DNA from: VRUE01 sp963697805
GTDB taxonomy: Bacteria; Actinomycetota; Thermoleophilia; Solirubrobacterales; 70-9
Direction of reading: 5' to 3'
Length of the DNA stretch: 64,000 nucleotides
Assembly: GCA_963697805.1 (NCBI GenBank)
Contig: CAVOPB010000002.1
Location: 1,116,001 to 1,180,000, forward strand
Shown here: positions 21,125 through 29,196 of the stretch, one piece after another
Layout of the letters: the number at the start of each line of letters is the position of its first letter
Position numbering within the stretch: position 1 is the stretch's first letter
Program-made: the position numbers and the translations under genes
The notes under the pieces: generated by a model
Told to the model about the DNA's origin: nothing
Databases searched by the model: none
What the model saw: only the letters and a program-made list of their open reading frames with translations

Positions 21125-22138
21125 ATGAGAGAGCTACCGACGATCAACGAACCGGTACCGATGCTCGAGCTGGCGCCCGAGGAGATCGAGGAGCTCTCGG
21201 CCGAGGTGCGCGCCCTCGCCGCCGAGCGGGACGCGGTGATCCTCGCCCACAACTACCAGGTGCCCGAGATCCAGGACGTGGCCCATTTCACCGGCGACTC
21301 GCTCGGGCTCTCGCGGCGGGCCGCCGCCGATGCCGCATCGACGATCGCGTTCTGCGGCGTCCACTTCATGGCCGAGACCGCCGCGATCCTCTCGCCCGAG
21401 AAGACCGTCCTGATTCCCGACCTCGACGCGGGCTGCTCGCTGGCCGACTCGATCACGGCCGAGGAACTGCGCGAGTGGAAGGCGAAGCACTCGCCGGATG
21501 CGGTCGTCGTCATGTACGTCAACACCTCGGCCGACGTGAAGGCGGAGACCGACTACTGCTGCACCTCCTCGAACGCGGTCAAGGTCGTCGAGCACATCCT
21601 CCGCGAGCACGGCCCCGACACCGAGATCCTGTTCGGCCCCGACATGTGGCTCGGCTCCTACGTCGAGCGGGTCACCGGGCGCTCGATGCACGTCTGGCCG
21701 GGGGAGTGCCACGTCCACGCCGGGATCCGACCCGACGACATCGTCGCCCAGCGCACCGCGCACCCCGACGCCGAGTTCCTCGTCCATCCCGAGTGCGGGT
21801 GCGTCACCCAGGTGATGGAGTTCGTCGCCGCCGGCGATGTCGACGAGGAGGGGGTCCACATGCTCTCGACCGGGCAGATGCTCGACTACGTCGAGCAGCA
21901 CCCCGACGGTGAGTTCATCGTCGCGACCGAGAACGGGATGCTGCACGCCCTGCGCCAGGCCGCCCCCCGGGTCAGCCTGGTCGAGGCCAACCGGATGGCC
22001 TACTGCAAGTACATGAAGATGATCACCCTGCCGAAACTGCGCGACGCGCTGCGGGAGATGAAGTTCGAGGTCAGCGTGCCCGAGGAAATCGCCGATCGTG
22101 CGCGGATTCCGATCGAGCGGATGGTCGCGATCGGGTAG
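21125..22138 (+). CDS. nadA: Quinolinate synthase
   Basis: A 337-residue [4Fe-4S] enzyme that condenses iminoaspartate with dihydroxyacetone phosphate to quinolinate, the step before NadC. Motifs: AHNYQVPEIQDVAHFTGDSL (residues 41-60), AFCGVHFMAETA, DLDAGCSLADS (Cys104), DYCCTSSNAVKVV, WPGECHVH (Cys195), VHPECGC and NRMAYCKYMKMI (Cys about 292). Several of these cysteines are candidates for the three cluster ligands. The gene is divergent from the glycosylase gene. Confidence 0.97.
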   Translation: MRELPTINEPVPMLELAPEEIEELSAEVRALAAERDAVILAHNYQVPEIQDVAHFTGDSLGLSRRAAADAASTIAFCGVHFMAETAAILSPEKTVLIPDLDAGCSLADSITAEELREWKAKHSPDAVVVMYVNTSADVKAETDYCCTSSNAVKVVEHILREHGPDTEILFGPDMWLGSYVERVTGRSMHVWPGECHVHAGIRPDDIVAQRTAHPDAEFLVHPECGCVTQVMEFVAAGDVDEEGVHMLSTGQMLDYVEQHPDGEFIVATENGMLHALRQAAPRVSLVEANRMAYCKYMKMITLPKLRDALREMKFEVSVPEEIADRARIPIERMVAIG

Positions 22139-22188
22139 CGGCGGATAGAGTCCGCCGCGGCCCGAAACCCAGCGCACGCACCAACTCT

Positions 22189-24039
22189 TTGGACCAGGCA
22201 ATCACCGAGCAGACCATCGACCGCGAGCAGCTCCACGAACTCGCTCAGCAGCTCCGGGTCGACTCCGTCCGCGCCGCCGCCGCGGCCGGATCTGGCCACC
22301 CGACGTCGTCGATGTCGGCCGCCGACCTGATGGCGGTGTTGATGAGCGGGTACCTCCGTTACGACTTCTCGGCGCCCGAGAACCCGGCCAACGACCACCT
22401 CGTTTTCTCCAAGGGCCACGCCTCGCCGCTGCTCTACGGGATGTACAGGATGGCGGGGGCAATCTCGGACGAGGAGCTGCTGACCTTCCGTGAGTTCGGC
22501 TCGCGCCTCCAGGGCCACCCGACGCCGGAAATCCCCTGGGTCGACGTCGCGACGGGCTCTTTAGGCCAGGGCCTGCCGATCTCGATCGGGATCGCACTCG
22601 CGGGTGCCCGCCTCGAGCATGGGGATTTCAGGGTCTGGGTCCTCTGCGGCGACTCCGAGCTGGCCGAGGGCTCGATGTGGGAGGCCTTCGAGCACGCCGG
22701 GCATGAGCGCCTCTCCAACCTGATCGCGATCGTCGACGTCAACCGGCTCGGCCAGCGGGGGCCGACGATGCACGAGTGGGACACCGCCTCGTGGGCGGCC
22801 CGGGTGGCGGCCTGCGGCTGGGACGTCCAGGAGATCGACGGCCACGACCTCGAGGCGATCGACGCCGCCTATGCGGCGGCTCTCGACGCCGACCGACCGG
22901 CCGCGATCTTCGCCCGCACGAAGAAGGGCTCGGGAGTGGCCGCCGTCGAGGACCAGCCGGGCTGGCACGGCAAGCCGCTCGAGGACCCCGAGGGGGCGGT
23001 CGCGGAGCTCGGCGGCGAGCGTTCGCTGCGGGTCGAGGTCGCAACGCCCGGCGAGGCCCCCGCCTACGAGATCGCGCGCGAGGCGGTCGAGCGCCCGAGC
23101 TACGAGCTTGGCGAGAAGGTCGCGACGCGCGGCGCCTACGGCGACGCCCTGGCCTGGATCGGATCGGTCGACGAGCGGGTGGTCGCCCTCGACGGCGAGG
23201 TCGGCAACTCGACCTACGCGGAACGATTCGCGGCCAAGCACCCGGACCGGTTCTTCGAGATGTACATCGCCGAGCAGCAGATGGTCGCCGCCGCGGTCGG
23301 CCTGCAGACCCGCGGCTGGAAGCCGTTCGCATCGTCCTTCGGCGCATTCCTCAGCCGTGCCTACGACTTCGTCCGGATGGCGGCGATTTCCGAAGCCGAC
23401 CTCAAGCTCTGCGGTTCCCATGTCGGCGTCTCGATCGGGCCCGACGGGCCCTCCCAGATGGCTCTCGAAGACATCGCCTCCCTGCGTGCGGTGTTCGGGA
23501 GCGTCGTCCTCTATCCGTCGGATCCCAACCAGACCGTCGCGCTCCTCGATGCGATGCGCGAGCACCGCGGGATCAGCTACATGCGGACGACCCGCGGCGC
23601 GCTCCCGACGCTCTACGCCGCCGACGAGACGTTCGAGATCGGGGGCAGCCGCACCGTCCGCTCCAGCGGCGAGGACGCGGTCACCCTGATCGGCGGGGGA
23701 ATCACGCTCCACGAATGCCTGGCGGCGGCCGACGAGCTCGCCGAACAGGGAGTCTCGGCCCGGGTCATCGACCTCTACTCGGTGAAGCCGGTCGACGCCG
23801 AGGCGATCCTCGAGGCCGCGGCCGAGACCCGGACACTGGTGACGGTCGAGGACCATTGGCCGGAGGGGGGGATCGGCGAGACGGTCGCCGGCGTCCTCGC
23901 CGCGGCGGGCTCCGCCACGCCGCTGAGGATCCTCGCCGTCGGCGGCCGCCCGAGCAGCGGCCCCCCGGACGCGCTCCTCGCCGCCGCGGGGATCGACGCC
24001 GCCAGCATCGTCACCGCCGCGACGGCGGCGCTCGCGTGA
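22189..24039 (+). CDS. tkt: Transketolase
   Basis: A 616-residue thiamine-diphosphate enzyme of the pentose phosphate pathway, from TTG 22189. N-terminal (PP) domain: SGHPTSSMSAADLMAVL, SKGHASPLLYG, GSLGQGLPISIGIALAG, and the ThDP motif GDSELAEGS (about residues 153-161) with N about 28 residues later (IVDVNRLGQ). Pyr domain: DGEVGNSTY, AEQQMVAAAVGLQ and IGPDGPSQMALEDIASLR. C-terminal domain: LIGGGITLHECLAAADELAEQG. At 616 residues it is shorter than E. coli TktA (663), as in the bacterial/archaeal-like short types. Confidence 0.93.
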   Translation: MDQAITEQTIDREQLHELAQQLRVDSVRAAAAAGSGHPTSSMSAADLMAVLMSGYLRYDFSAPENPANDHLVFSKGHASPLLYGMYRMAGAISDEELLTFREFGSRLQGHPTPEIPWVDVATGSLGQGLPISIGIALAGARLEHGDFRVWVLCGDSELAEGSMWEAFEHAGHERLSNLIAIVDVNRLGQRGPTMHEWDTASWAARVAACGWDVQEIDGHDLEAIDAAYAAALDADRPAAIFARTKKGSGVAAVEDQPGWHGKPLEDPEGAVAELGGERSLRVEVATPGEAPAYEIAREAVERPSYELGEKVATRGAYGDALAWIGSVDERVVALDGEVGNSTYAERFAAKHPDRFFEMYIAEQQMVAAAVGLQTRGWKPFASSFGAFLSRAYDFVRMAAISEADLKLCGSHVGVSIGPDGPSQMALEDIASLRAVFGSVVLYPSDPNQTVALLDAMREHRGISYMRTTRGALPTLYAADETFEIGGSRTVRSSGEDAVTLIGGGITLHECLAAADELAEQGVSARVIDLYSVKPVDAEAILEAAAETRTLVTVEDHWPEGGIGETVAGVLAAAGSATPLRILAVGGRPSSGPPDALLAAAGIDAASIVTAATAALA

Positions 24040-24157
24040 GCCTTATTTAAGCGTTCGCTCAATATTCGCTAACCTTCCGCCAATCCGATCTGGGCGGGGA
24101 CTTGCGTCGGTCACGCAGCGCAGGAGTCACCCTTTGTCTGGAGAAGGGACCGCGGCA

Positions 24158-25000
24158 ATGGCCAGAGCGAGAAAACGGAGGCAGGACCGGGGCGGCGACG
24201 AGAGTCATCGTCCGCGTCGCGGCGGCAAGCCGATCGTCGAGCTGCGCGACGTGACCAAGGTCTACCCCGGGGGCCACATGGCGCTCGACCGGGTCTCGCT
24301 GGCGATCAGCCGTGGCGAGTTCGCCTTCCTCGTCGGCCCGACCGGGTGCGGCAAGTCGACGCTGATCAAGCTCCTCATCCGCGAGCTCGAGGCGACCGAG
24401 GGCAGCGTCCGGATCGCCGGCCGTGACATCGGCGGCCTCGACGAGAAGAAGATTCCCCAGCTGCGGCGCAACATCGGCACCGTGTTCCAGGACTTCAAGC
24501 TGCTGCCGGACCGGACCGTCTACGACAACGTCGCCTACGCGCTGCAGGTGATCGGAGCCAGCCGCGCCGCGATTCGCACCCAGGTGCCGGAGACGCTTCG
24601 CCTCGTCGGTCTCTCGACCAAATTGCACAACTACCCCGACCAGCTCTCCGGCGGGGAGCAGCAGCGCGTCTCGATCGCGCGCGCCTTCGTCAACCACCCG
24701 CCGCTGCTGCTGGCCGACGAGCCGAGCGGGAACCTCGACCCGGTGACCTCGATCGGCGTCATGCAGCTGCTCTACCGGATCAACAAGACCGGGACCACGG
24801 TCATCGTCGTCACCCATGACCGCGAGATGGTCGACAACATGCGTCGCCGGGTGATCGAGCTCTACGAGGGCCGCGTCGTCCGCGACGAGGTCAGCGGCGG
24901 TTACACCGAGGAGTCGACGACCGAGTTCGGCCTGCGGATGCGGGCCGAGATGGGGGTCGCTCCCGAGGGTCAGACCAACGGCCACGACACGCTCTTTTGA
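24158..25000 (+). CDS. ftsE: Cell division ATP-binding protein FtsE
   Basis: A 280-residue ABC ATPase that partners FtsX in regulating peptidoglycan hydrolases at the septum. Walker A GPTGCGKST (about residues 61-69), Q-loop VFQDFKLLPD, signature LSGGEQQRVSIARAF, Walker B LLLADEPSGNLDP and H-loop VTHD are intact. A short basic N-terminal tail precedes the domain. ATG 24158 has GGAGAAGGG upstream; a TTG at 24134 is possible but less likely. The stop overlaps the ftsX start by one base. Confidence 0.95.
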   Translation: MARARKRRQDRGGDESHRPRRGGKPIVELRDVTKVYPGGHMALDRVSLAISRGEFAFLVGPTGCGKSTLIKLLIRELEATEGSVRIAGRDIGGLDEKKIPQLRRNIGTVFQDFKLLPDRTVYDNVAYALQVIGASRAAIRTQVPETLRLVGLSTKLHNYPDQLSGGEQQRVSIARAFVNHPPLLLADEPSGNLDPVTSIGVMQLLYRINKTGTTVIVVTHDREMVDNMRRRVIELYEGRVVRDEVSGGYTEESTTEFGLRMRAEMGVAPEGQTNGHDTLF

Positions 25001-25917
25001 TGTCCCGGCTCTTCTTCTTCATCCGTGAGGCATTCCGGGCGCTGCGCCGCAACGGCGCACCGAGCATGGCCGCGATCGTGACCACGGTCGTCACCGTCGT
25101 CCTGCTCGGGGTCCTGGTCCCGGTCTTCCAGACGACCCAGGCGAAGAGCGACCAGGTCCGTGAAAGCCTCGAGATCAGGGTCGCCCTCTACGACGACGCG
25201 ACCAAAGCGGAAACCGCCGCGCTCGAAAGGCGCCTGCAGGGCATCTCGCACGTCGACTCGGTCGAACTGATCACCAAGAACGAGGCGCTGCAGGAACTCA
25301 AGGCCGACCTCGGCAAGGAAAAGAGCTCCGAACTGATCACCCAGCTCCACTCCAATCCGCTGCCCGCGAACTTCCGCGTCAAGGCCGACGACGCGGGCAA
25401 CCTCGACTCGATCAGGCAGGCGATCATCCCGCCCGGCCCCGATGGCAAGCCGCAGCCGATCTCGCCGATCATCCAGGAGACCTTCGACCGCCAGACGCAG
25501 TCGGACAAGATCGAGCAGGTGACGAGCGCCCTGAAGATCGTCCTGACCGTGATCACCGCCCTGCTGATCGCCGCCTCGCTGATGCTGGTCGGCAACACGA
25601 TCAGGCTCTCGATCTACACCCGCCGGCGGGAGATCGAGGTGATGAGACTGGTCGGCGCGACCCGCTGGTTTATCCGCTGGCCGTTCATGATCGAGGGGAT
25701 GGTCGTCGGCTTCGCGGGCGGCCTTGCGGCAATACTGATCCTGTGGCTTGGCAAGATCACGATCGTCGACCCCCTCAGCGACACCTTCTCGTTCCTGGCG
25801 GCGCAGAACACCAGCACCCTCTCCTTCCCGGCGCTGGTGGCGATCCTGTTCGCCTCATCGGTCCTGGTCTCGGCGGTCGGCTCCGGCATCACCCTGCGTC
25901 GCTTCCTGAAGGTCTGA
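25000..25917 (+). CDS. ftsX: Cell division protein FtsX
   Basis: A 305-residue membrane protein from ATG 25000. One membrane helix near the N-terminus (about 20-42) is followed by an extracellular domain (roughly 45-170), then three helices in the C-terminal half, with the RRREIEVMRLVGATRWFI segment typical of FtsX between them. FtsEX uses ATP to switch on a periplasmic or extracellular peptidoglycan hydrolase. The next gene, a PDZ protease, is a common companion and could process such hydrolases. Confidence 0.93.
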   Translation: MSRLFFFIREAFRALRRNGAPSMAAIVTTVVTVVLLGVLVPVFQTTQAKSDQVRESLEIRVALYDDATKAETAALERRLQGISHVDSVELITKNEALQELKADLGKEKSSELITQLHSNPLPANFRVKADDAGNLDSIRQAIIPPGPDGKPQPISPIIQETFDRQTQSDKIEQVTSALKIVLTVITALLIAASLMLVGNTIRLSIYTRRREIEVMRLVGATRWFIRWPFMIEGMVVGFAGGLAAILILWLGKITIVDPLSDTFSFLAAQNTSTLSFPALVAILFASSVLVSAVGSGITLRRFLKV

Positions 25918-25924
25918 GCTTCCT

Positions 25925-27115
25925 GTGAGCCCCGCGCGGATGGTGGCCCTCGTGGCTGCGCTGCTTGCCGTGCTCGCCGGTGGGATCTGGCTCGGCGGGC
26001 ACCCCGCCCACCTGCCGCCGCCGCTCCGCGACGCCTTCGTCGACGAATCCGGCGGGCTGACCGCGGAAGCGACGGAACTGATCGAGGACAACTACTTCCG
26101 CGAGGTCTCCGAACCCGACCTGATCGACTCCTCGCTGTCGGGCATGGCGCGCGGCCTGCGCCGCAAGTTCCACGATCGCTTCTCCGAATACTTCTCGCCC
26201 GAGGTCCTCGAGCACTTCAACGAAGCGATCGAAGGCAAGTTCTCGGGGATCGGCCTCACCGTGATCGAGGTCAAACCCGGGCTGCAGGTCGAAAAAGTGT
26301 TCAAGGGATCGCCCGCCGAGATGGGCGGGATCGTCGCCGGGGATGTGATCGTCAGCGTCGAAGGGCGCGACATCTCGGGCATGAGCTCGACCAGGTCCAC
26401 CGAACTGATCAAGGGCCCGGTGGGGAGCGACGTCACCGTCGGCGTTCTCAAGCACGGGCGAGGGAAGTCCGAGAGGCTGACGCTCACCAGGGCCCAGATC
26501 TCAGTCCCGGTCGTCGCCAGCACCGTGCTCGAAGTCGGCGGGAGGAAGTTCGGCTACGTGCGCCTCGCGACCTTCAGCGAAGGGTCGCACGCGGCGCTGC
26601 GGCGAGCGGTCGAAAAGGTGCGCAGGGAAGGGGCGGAAGGCCTTCTCCTCGACCTCCGCGGCAACGGCGGCGGGTTGCTCGAGGAGGCGGTCCTCAACGC
26701 GAGCATCTTCCTGCCGCAGGGCAGGGTCGTGGTGACGACGAAGTCGCGCACGCAGGGGGACGCCATCTATGACGCGGTCGGCGACAACCTGCCCCCCCAG
26801 CCGATCGTCGTCCTGATCGATCGCAACACGGCATCGGCGGCGGAGATCCTCACCGCCGCCCTCGCCGACGAGGCCGGTGCCGAGGTGGTCGGCACGCGCT
26901 CCTACGGAAAGGGCGTCTTCCAGCAGGAGGTGGAGCTCTCCAACGGTGGTGCGCTGAAGCTCACGGTCGGCGAGTACTTCACCCCGGACGGCGTCAACCT
27001 GGGCGGCACGGGTATCCATCCCGATGTGTTCGTCCGCGACGATCCCGAGACCAAGCGCGACGAGGCCCGCGAACGCGGCCTCGAGGTGCTCGCCGCCGAG
27101 AAGGGATCGGGTTGA
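25925..27115 (+). CDS. S41 family C-terminal processing peptidase with PDZ domain
   Basis: A 396-residue protease starting at GTG 25925. A signal/membrane segment (about residues 5-24) leads to a cap region, a PDZ domain (GKFSGIGLTVIEVKPGLQV ... GSPAEMGGIVAGDVIVSVEG), and the S41 core with LDLRGNGGGLLEEAV, IDRNTASAAEILTAAL (nucleophile Ser, about 304) and GTRSYGKGVFQQ (Lys, about 329). The Ser-Lys dyad is complete. It acts outside the membrane, cutting C-termini of envelope proteins. The last codon overlaps the next start (TTGA). Confidence 0.93.
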   Translation: MSPARMVALVAALLAVLAGGIWLGGHPAHLPPPLRDAFVDESGGLTAEATELIEDNYFREVSEPDLIDSSLSGMARGLRRKFHDRFSEYFSPEVLEHFNEAIEGKFSGIGLTVIEVKPGLQVEKVFKGSPAEMGGIVAGDVIVSVEGRDISGMSSTRSTELIKGPVGSDVTVGVLKHGRGKSERLTLTRAQISVPVVASTVLEVGGRKFGYVRLATFSEGSHAALRRAVEKVRREGAEGLLLDLRGNGGGLLEEAVLNASIFLPQGRVVVTTKSRTQGDAIYDAVGDNLPPQPIVVLIDRNTASAAEILTAALADEAGAEVVGTRSYGKGVFQQEVELSNGGALKLTVGEYFTPDGVNLGGTGIHPDVFVRDDPETKRDEARERGLEVLAAEKGSG

Positions 27116-28695
27116 GCCGACGCGGCCGGCCCGCCGGCCGCTCGCGACGCCGAAAGGAGCCGAGGAACGCGAGGGAAGCGGTCGACGAGATGCTGGGAAA
27201 CGAGCTCGGCCGCCGCGGCTTTCCGATCTCGCTCGAGGCCGAGGCGGGGAGGGCGGCGGCCGCCGCCGAGGTCGAGGGCCGGCGCGACCTGACCGATCTC
27301 CCGACCTTCACCGTCGACCCGGCGACCGCCCGCGACTTCGACGATGCGGTCTCCGCCCGCCGCGACGGTGGCGGGACCAGGCTCTGGATCCACATCGCCG
27401 ACGTCGCCGCCCACGTCCCCCCGGGCTCCCCGCTCGACCGCGAGGCGCGCCGGCGCGCGAACAGCACCTACGCGCCGGGGACGGCCGAGCCGATGCTCCC
27501 CCGTGCCCTCAGCGAGGACGCCTGCAGCCTCTCGCCGGGAGTCGAGCGCCTGGCGGTGACGGCGGAGATCGAGCTCGACGCGGGCGGGGTGCCGCTCGGC
27601 GCGTCCTTCTATCGCACCAGGATCCGCTCCGACGCGCGGCTCGACTACGACCAGCTCGACGCCGTCTTCTCCGGCCGCGTGGCGGCCCCCGAGGAGGTCG
27701 CCGAGCCCCTGGCGCTGGCCCGTGAGGCCGCGGCGCGGCTCGCAGAGCAGAGGGGGGATCGTGGCCTCGAGGTCGAGTCGGCCGAGCCCGAGTTCCGCTT
27801 CGATCGCTCCGGAGAGGTGGTCGGTGCGCGGGCGGTCCCGCAGACGGAGTCGCACCGCCTGATCGAGCGGCTGATGATCCTCACCAACGAGCAGGTCGCG
27901 CAGCTGCTCGAGCGCCGCCGGGTACCGGCGATCTACCGCGTCCACGGTGAGCCGGACCCGCCGCGGGTGGAACGGATGATCGCCCAGCTCCACGCACTCG
28001 GGGTCCCGACGCCGCCGCTGCGGGGCTCGCTGGCGCCGAGGCAGGCGGGTGAGCTGGCAGCCGAGGCCAGCCGGCTGGTCGCGCGGGAGGCCTCGCGGCG
28101 CGGCCACGGCCGCGAGGCGTATACATCTCTCGTGCTCAGGTCCCTTCAGCAGGCCGGCTACAGCGACCGCAACGGCGGGCACGCGGGCCTCGGCAGCGAC
28201 GCCTACTGCCACTTCACGTCGCCGATTCGCCGCTATCCCGACCTCATCGTCCACCGGGCGCTGCTCGCCGCCCTCGGCGAGGGGGAGCAGGCACCTCGCG
28301 CCGCGGAAACGCGGGAGGTGGCCCGCCACTGCAGCGAGCGCGAGCGCGACTCGATGCGGATCGAGCGCGAGGGGGACGATATCTGCGCCGCCTTCCTTCT
28401 CGAGCGGGAGCTGCGCCAACGCGGCGTCGAGGGCGTTGAGTTCGAGGGCGAAATTTCGGGAGTCATCCGCAGCGGGGCATTCGCCCGCTTCCACGGCGAG
28501 CTGGGGGACGTGTACGAGGGGTTCGTCCCCGCTCGCACGATCGGCTCGGAGCGCTACGAGCTGAACGAGACCGAGACCGCGCTCGTCGGGCAGGAGTCCG
28601 GCCGCGCGATCCGCTTCGGGGATCCGGTCACGGTCGGCGTCACCAGGATTGAGAGGGCGCGCGGCAGGGTCGACCTGGAGCTGGCCGGGAGCTAG
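27112..28695 (+). CDS. RNase R/RNB domain exoribonuclease (short form)
   Basis: A 527-residue 3'-5' exoribonuclease starting at TTG 27112. The RNB domain has the metal-binding acidic motif DPATARDFDDAV (residues 69-80), WIHIADVAAHV, YCHFTSPIRRYPDLIVHRAL and RVHGEPDP. A C-terminal S1-like domain (about 440-520) has GAFARFHGELGDVYEGFVP. The N-terminal cold-shock/helix-turn-helix domains of long RNase R are missing. Position just before smpB mirrors the rnr-smpB pairing found in many bacteria, supporting a role in decay of stalled messages; rnr versus rnb is not decided. Confidence 0.9.
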   Translation: MSRRGRPAGRSRRRKEPRNAREAVDEMLGNELGRRGFPISLEAEAGRAAAAAEVEGRRDLTDLPTFTVDPATARDFDDAVSARRDGGGTRLWIHIADVAAHVPPGSPLDREARRRANSTYAPGTAEPMLPRALSEDACSLSPGVERLAVTAEIELDAGGVPLGASFYRTRIRSDARLDYDQLDAVFSGRVAAPEEVAEPLALAREAAARLAEQRGDRGLEVESAEPEFRFDRSGEVVGARAVPQTESHRLIERLMILTNEQVAQLLERRRVPAIYRVHGEPDPPRVERMIAQLHALGVPTPPLRGSLAPRQAGELAAEASRLVAREASRRGHGREAYTSLVLRSLQQAGYSDRNGGHAGLGSDAYCHFTSPIRRYPDLIVHRALLAALGEGEQAPRAAETREVARHCSERERDSMRIEREGDDICAAFLLERELRQRGVEGVEFEGEISGVIRSGAFARFHGELGDVYEGFVPARTIGSERYELNETETALVGQESGRAIRFGDPVTVGVTRIERARGRVDLELAGS

Positions 28696-28700
28696 GCTGG

Positions 28701-29186
28701 GTGGCGAAGAAGGGGAAGAAGAAACGGGCGCCCGCCTCCGGGGACGTGGCGACGAACCGGCGGGCCGGGCACAAATTCGAGCTGATCGAAAAGTTCGAGG
28801 CCGGGATCGCGCTGCTGGGCTCCGAGGTGAAGTCGCTGCGTAACGGCAAGGCGCAGATGAGCGATGCATACGCCGCGATCGACCACGGTGAGGTGTGGCT
28901 TCGTGGCCTTCACATCCCGCCATATGAGCCCGCCAGCCGTGAGAACCACGAGCCCGAACGCCCGCGCAAGCTGCTGCTCCACCGGGCCGAGATCGAGCGG
29001 CTTGTCGGAAAGACCGCGGAGCGGGGCCTGACGCTGGTTCCGACCCGGATCTACTTCAAGGGGTCAAGGGCAAAGGTGGAGCTGGCACTGGCGCGCGGCA
29101 AGGAGGGCAGGGACCGCCGCCGCGAGATCGCGGAGCGCGACGTGCGGCGTGAGGTCGAGCGCGAATTCAAGAGCAGAATCAGGTAG
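28701..29186 (+). CDS. smpB: SsrA-binding protein SmpB
   Basis: A 161-residue RNA-binding protein starting at GTG 28701. Signature parts: NRRAGHKFELIEKFEAGIAL, LGSEVKSLRNGKAQMSDAYAA, WLRGLHIPPYEPA, KLLLHRAEIERL, TLVPTRIYFKG and a long basic C-terminal helix. It places tmRNA on stalled ribosomes. It follows the RNase R-like gene with a 5-nt gap; tmRNA is 3.3 kb further on (32509-32865). Confidence 0.97.
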   Translation: MAKKGKKKRAPASGDVATNRRAGHKFELIEKFEAGIALLGSEVKSLRNGKAQMSDAYAAIDHGEVWLRGLHIPPYEPASRENHEPERPRKLLLHRAEIERLVGKTAERGLTLVPTRIYFKGSRAKVELALARGKEGRDRRREIAERDVRREVEREFKSRIR

Positions 29187-29196
29187 CGTCGAGTCT

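Noticed and set aside
24040..24157. Strong promoter for ftsE
   Set aside because: An AT-richer stretch (ATTTAAGCG, CAATATTCGC) is present, but no well-spaced -35/-10 pair could be fixed.
26902..28923. 673-codon minus-strand ORF opposite the S41 protease and RNase R-like genes
   Set aside because: Antisense of two strongly supported genes in high-GC sequence; its translation has no recognisable motif and is Arg/Ala/Pro rich.
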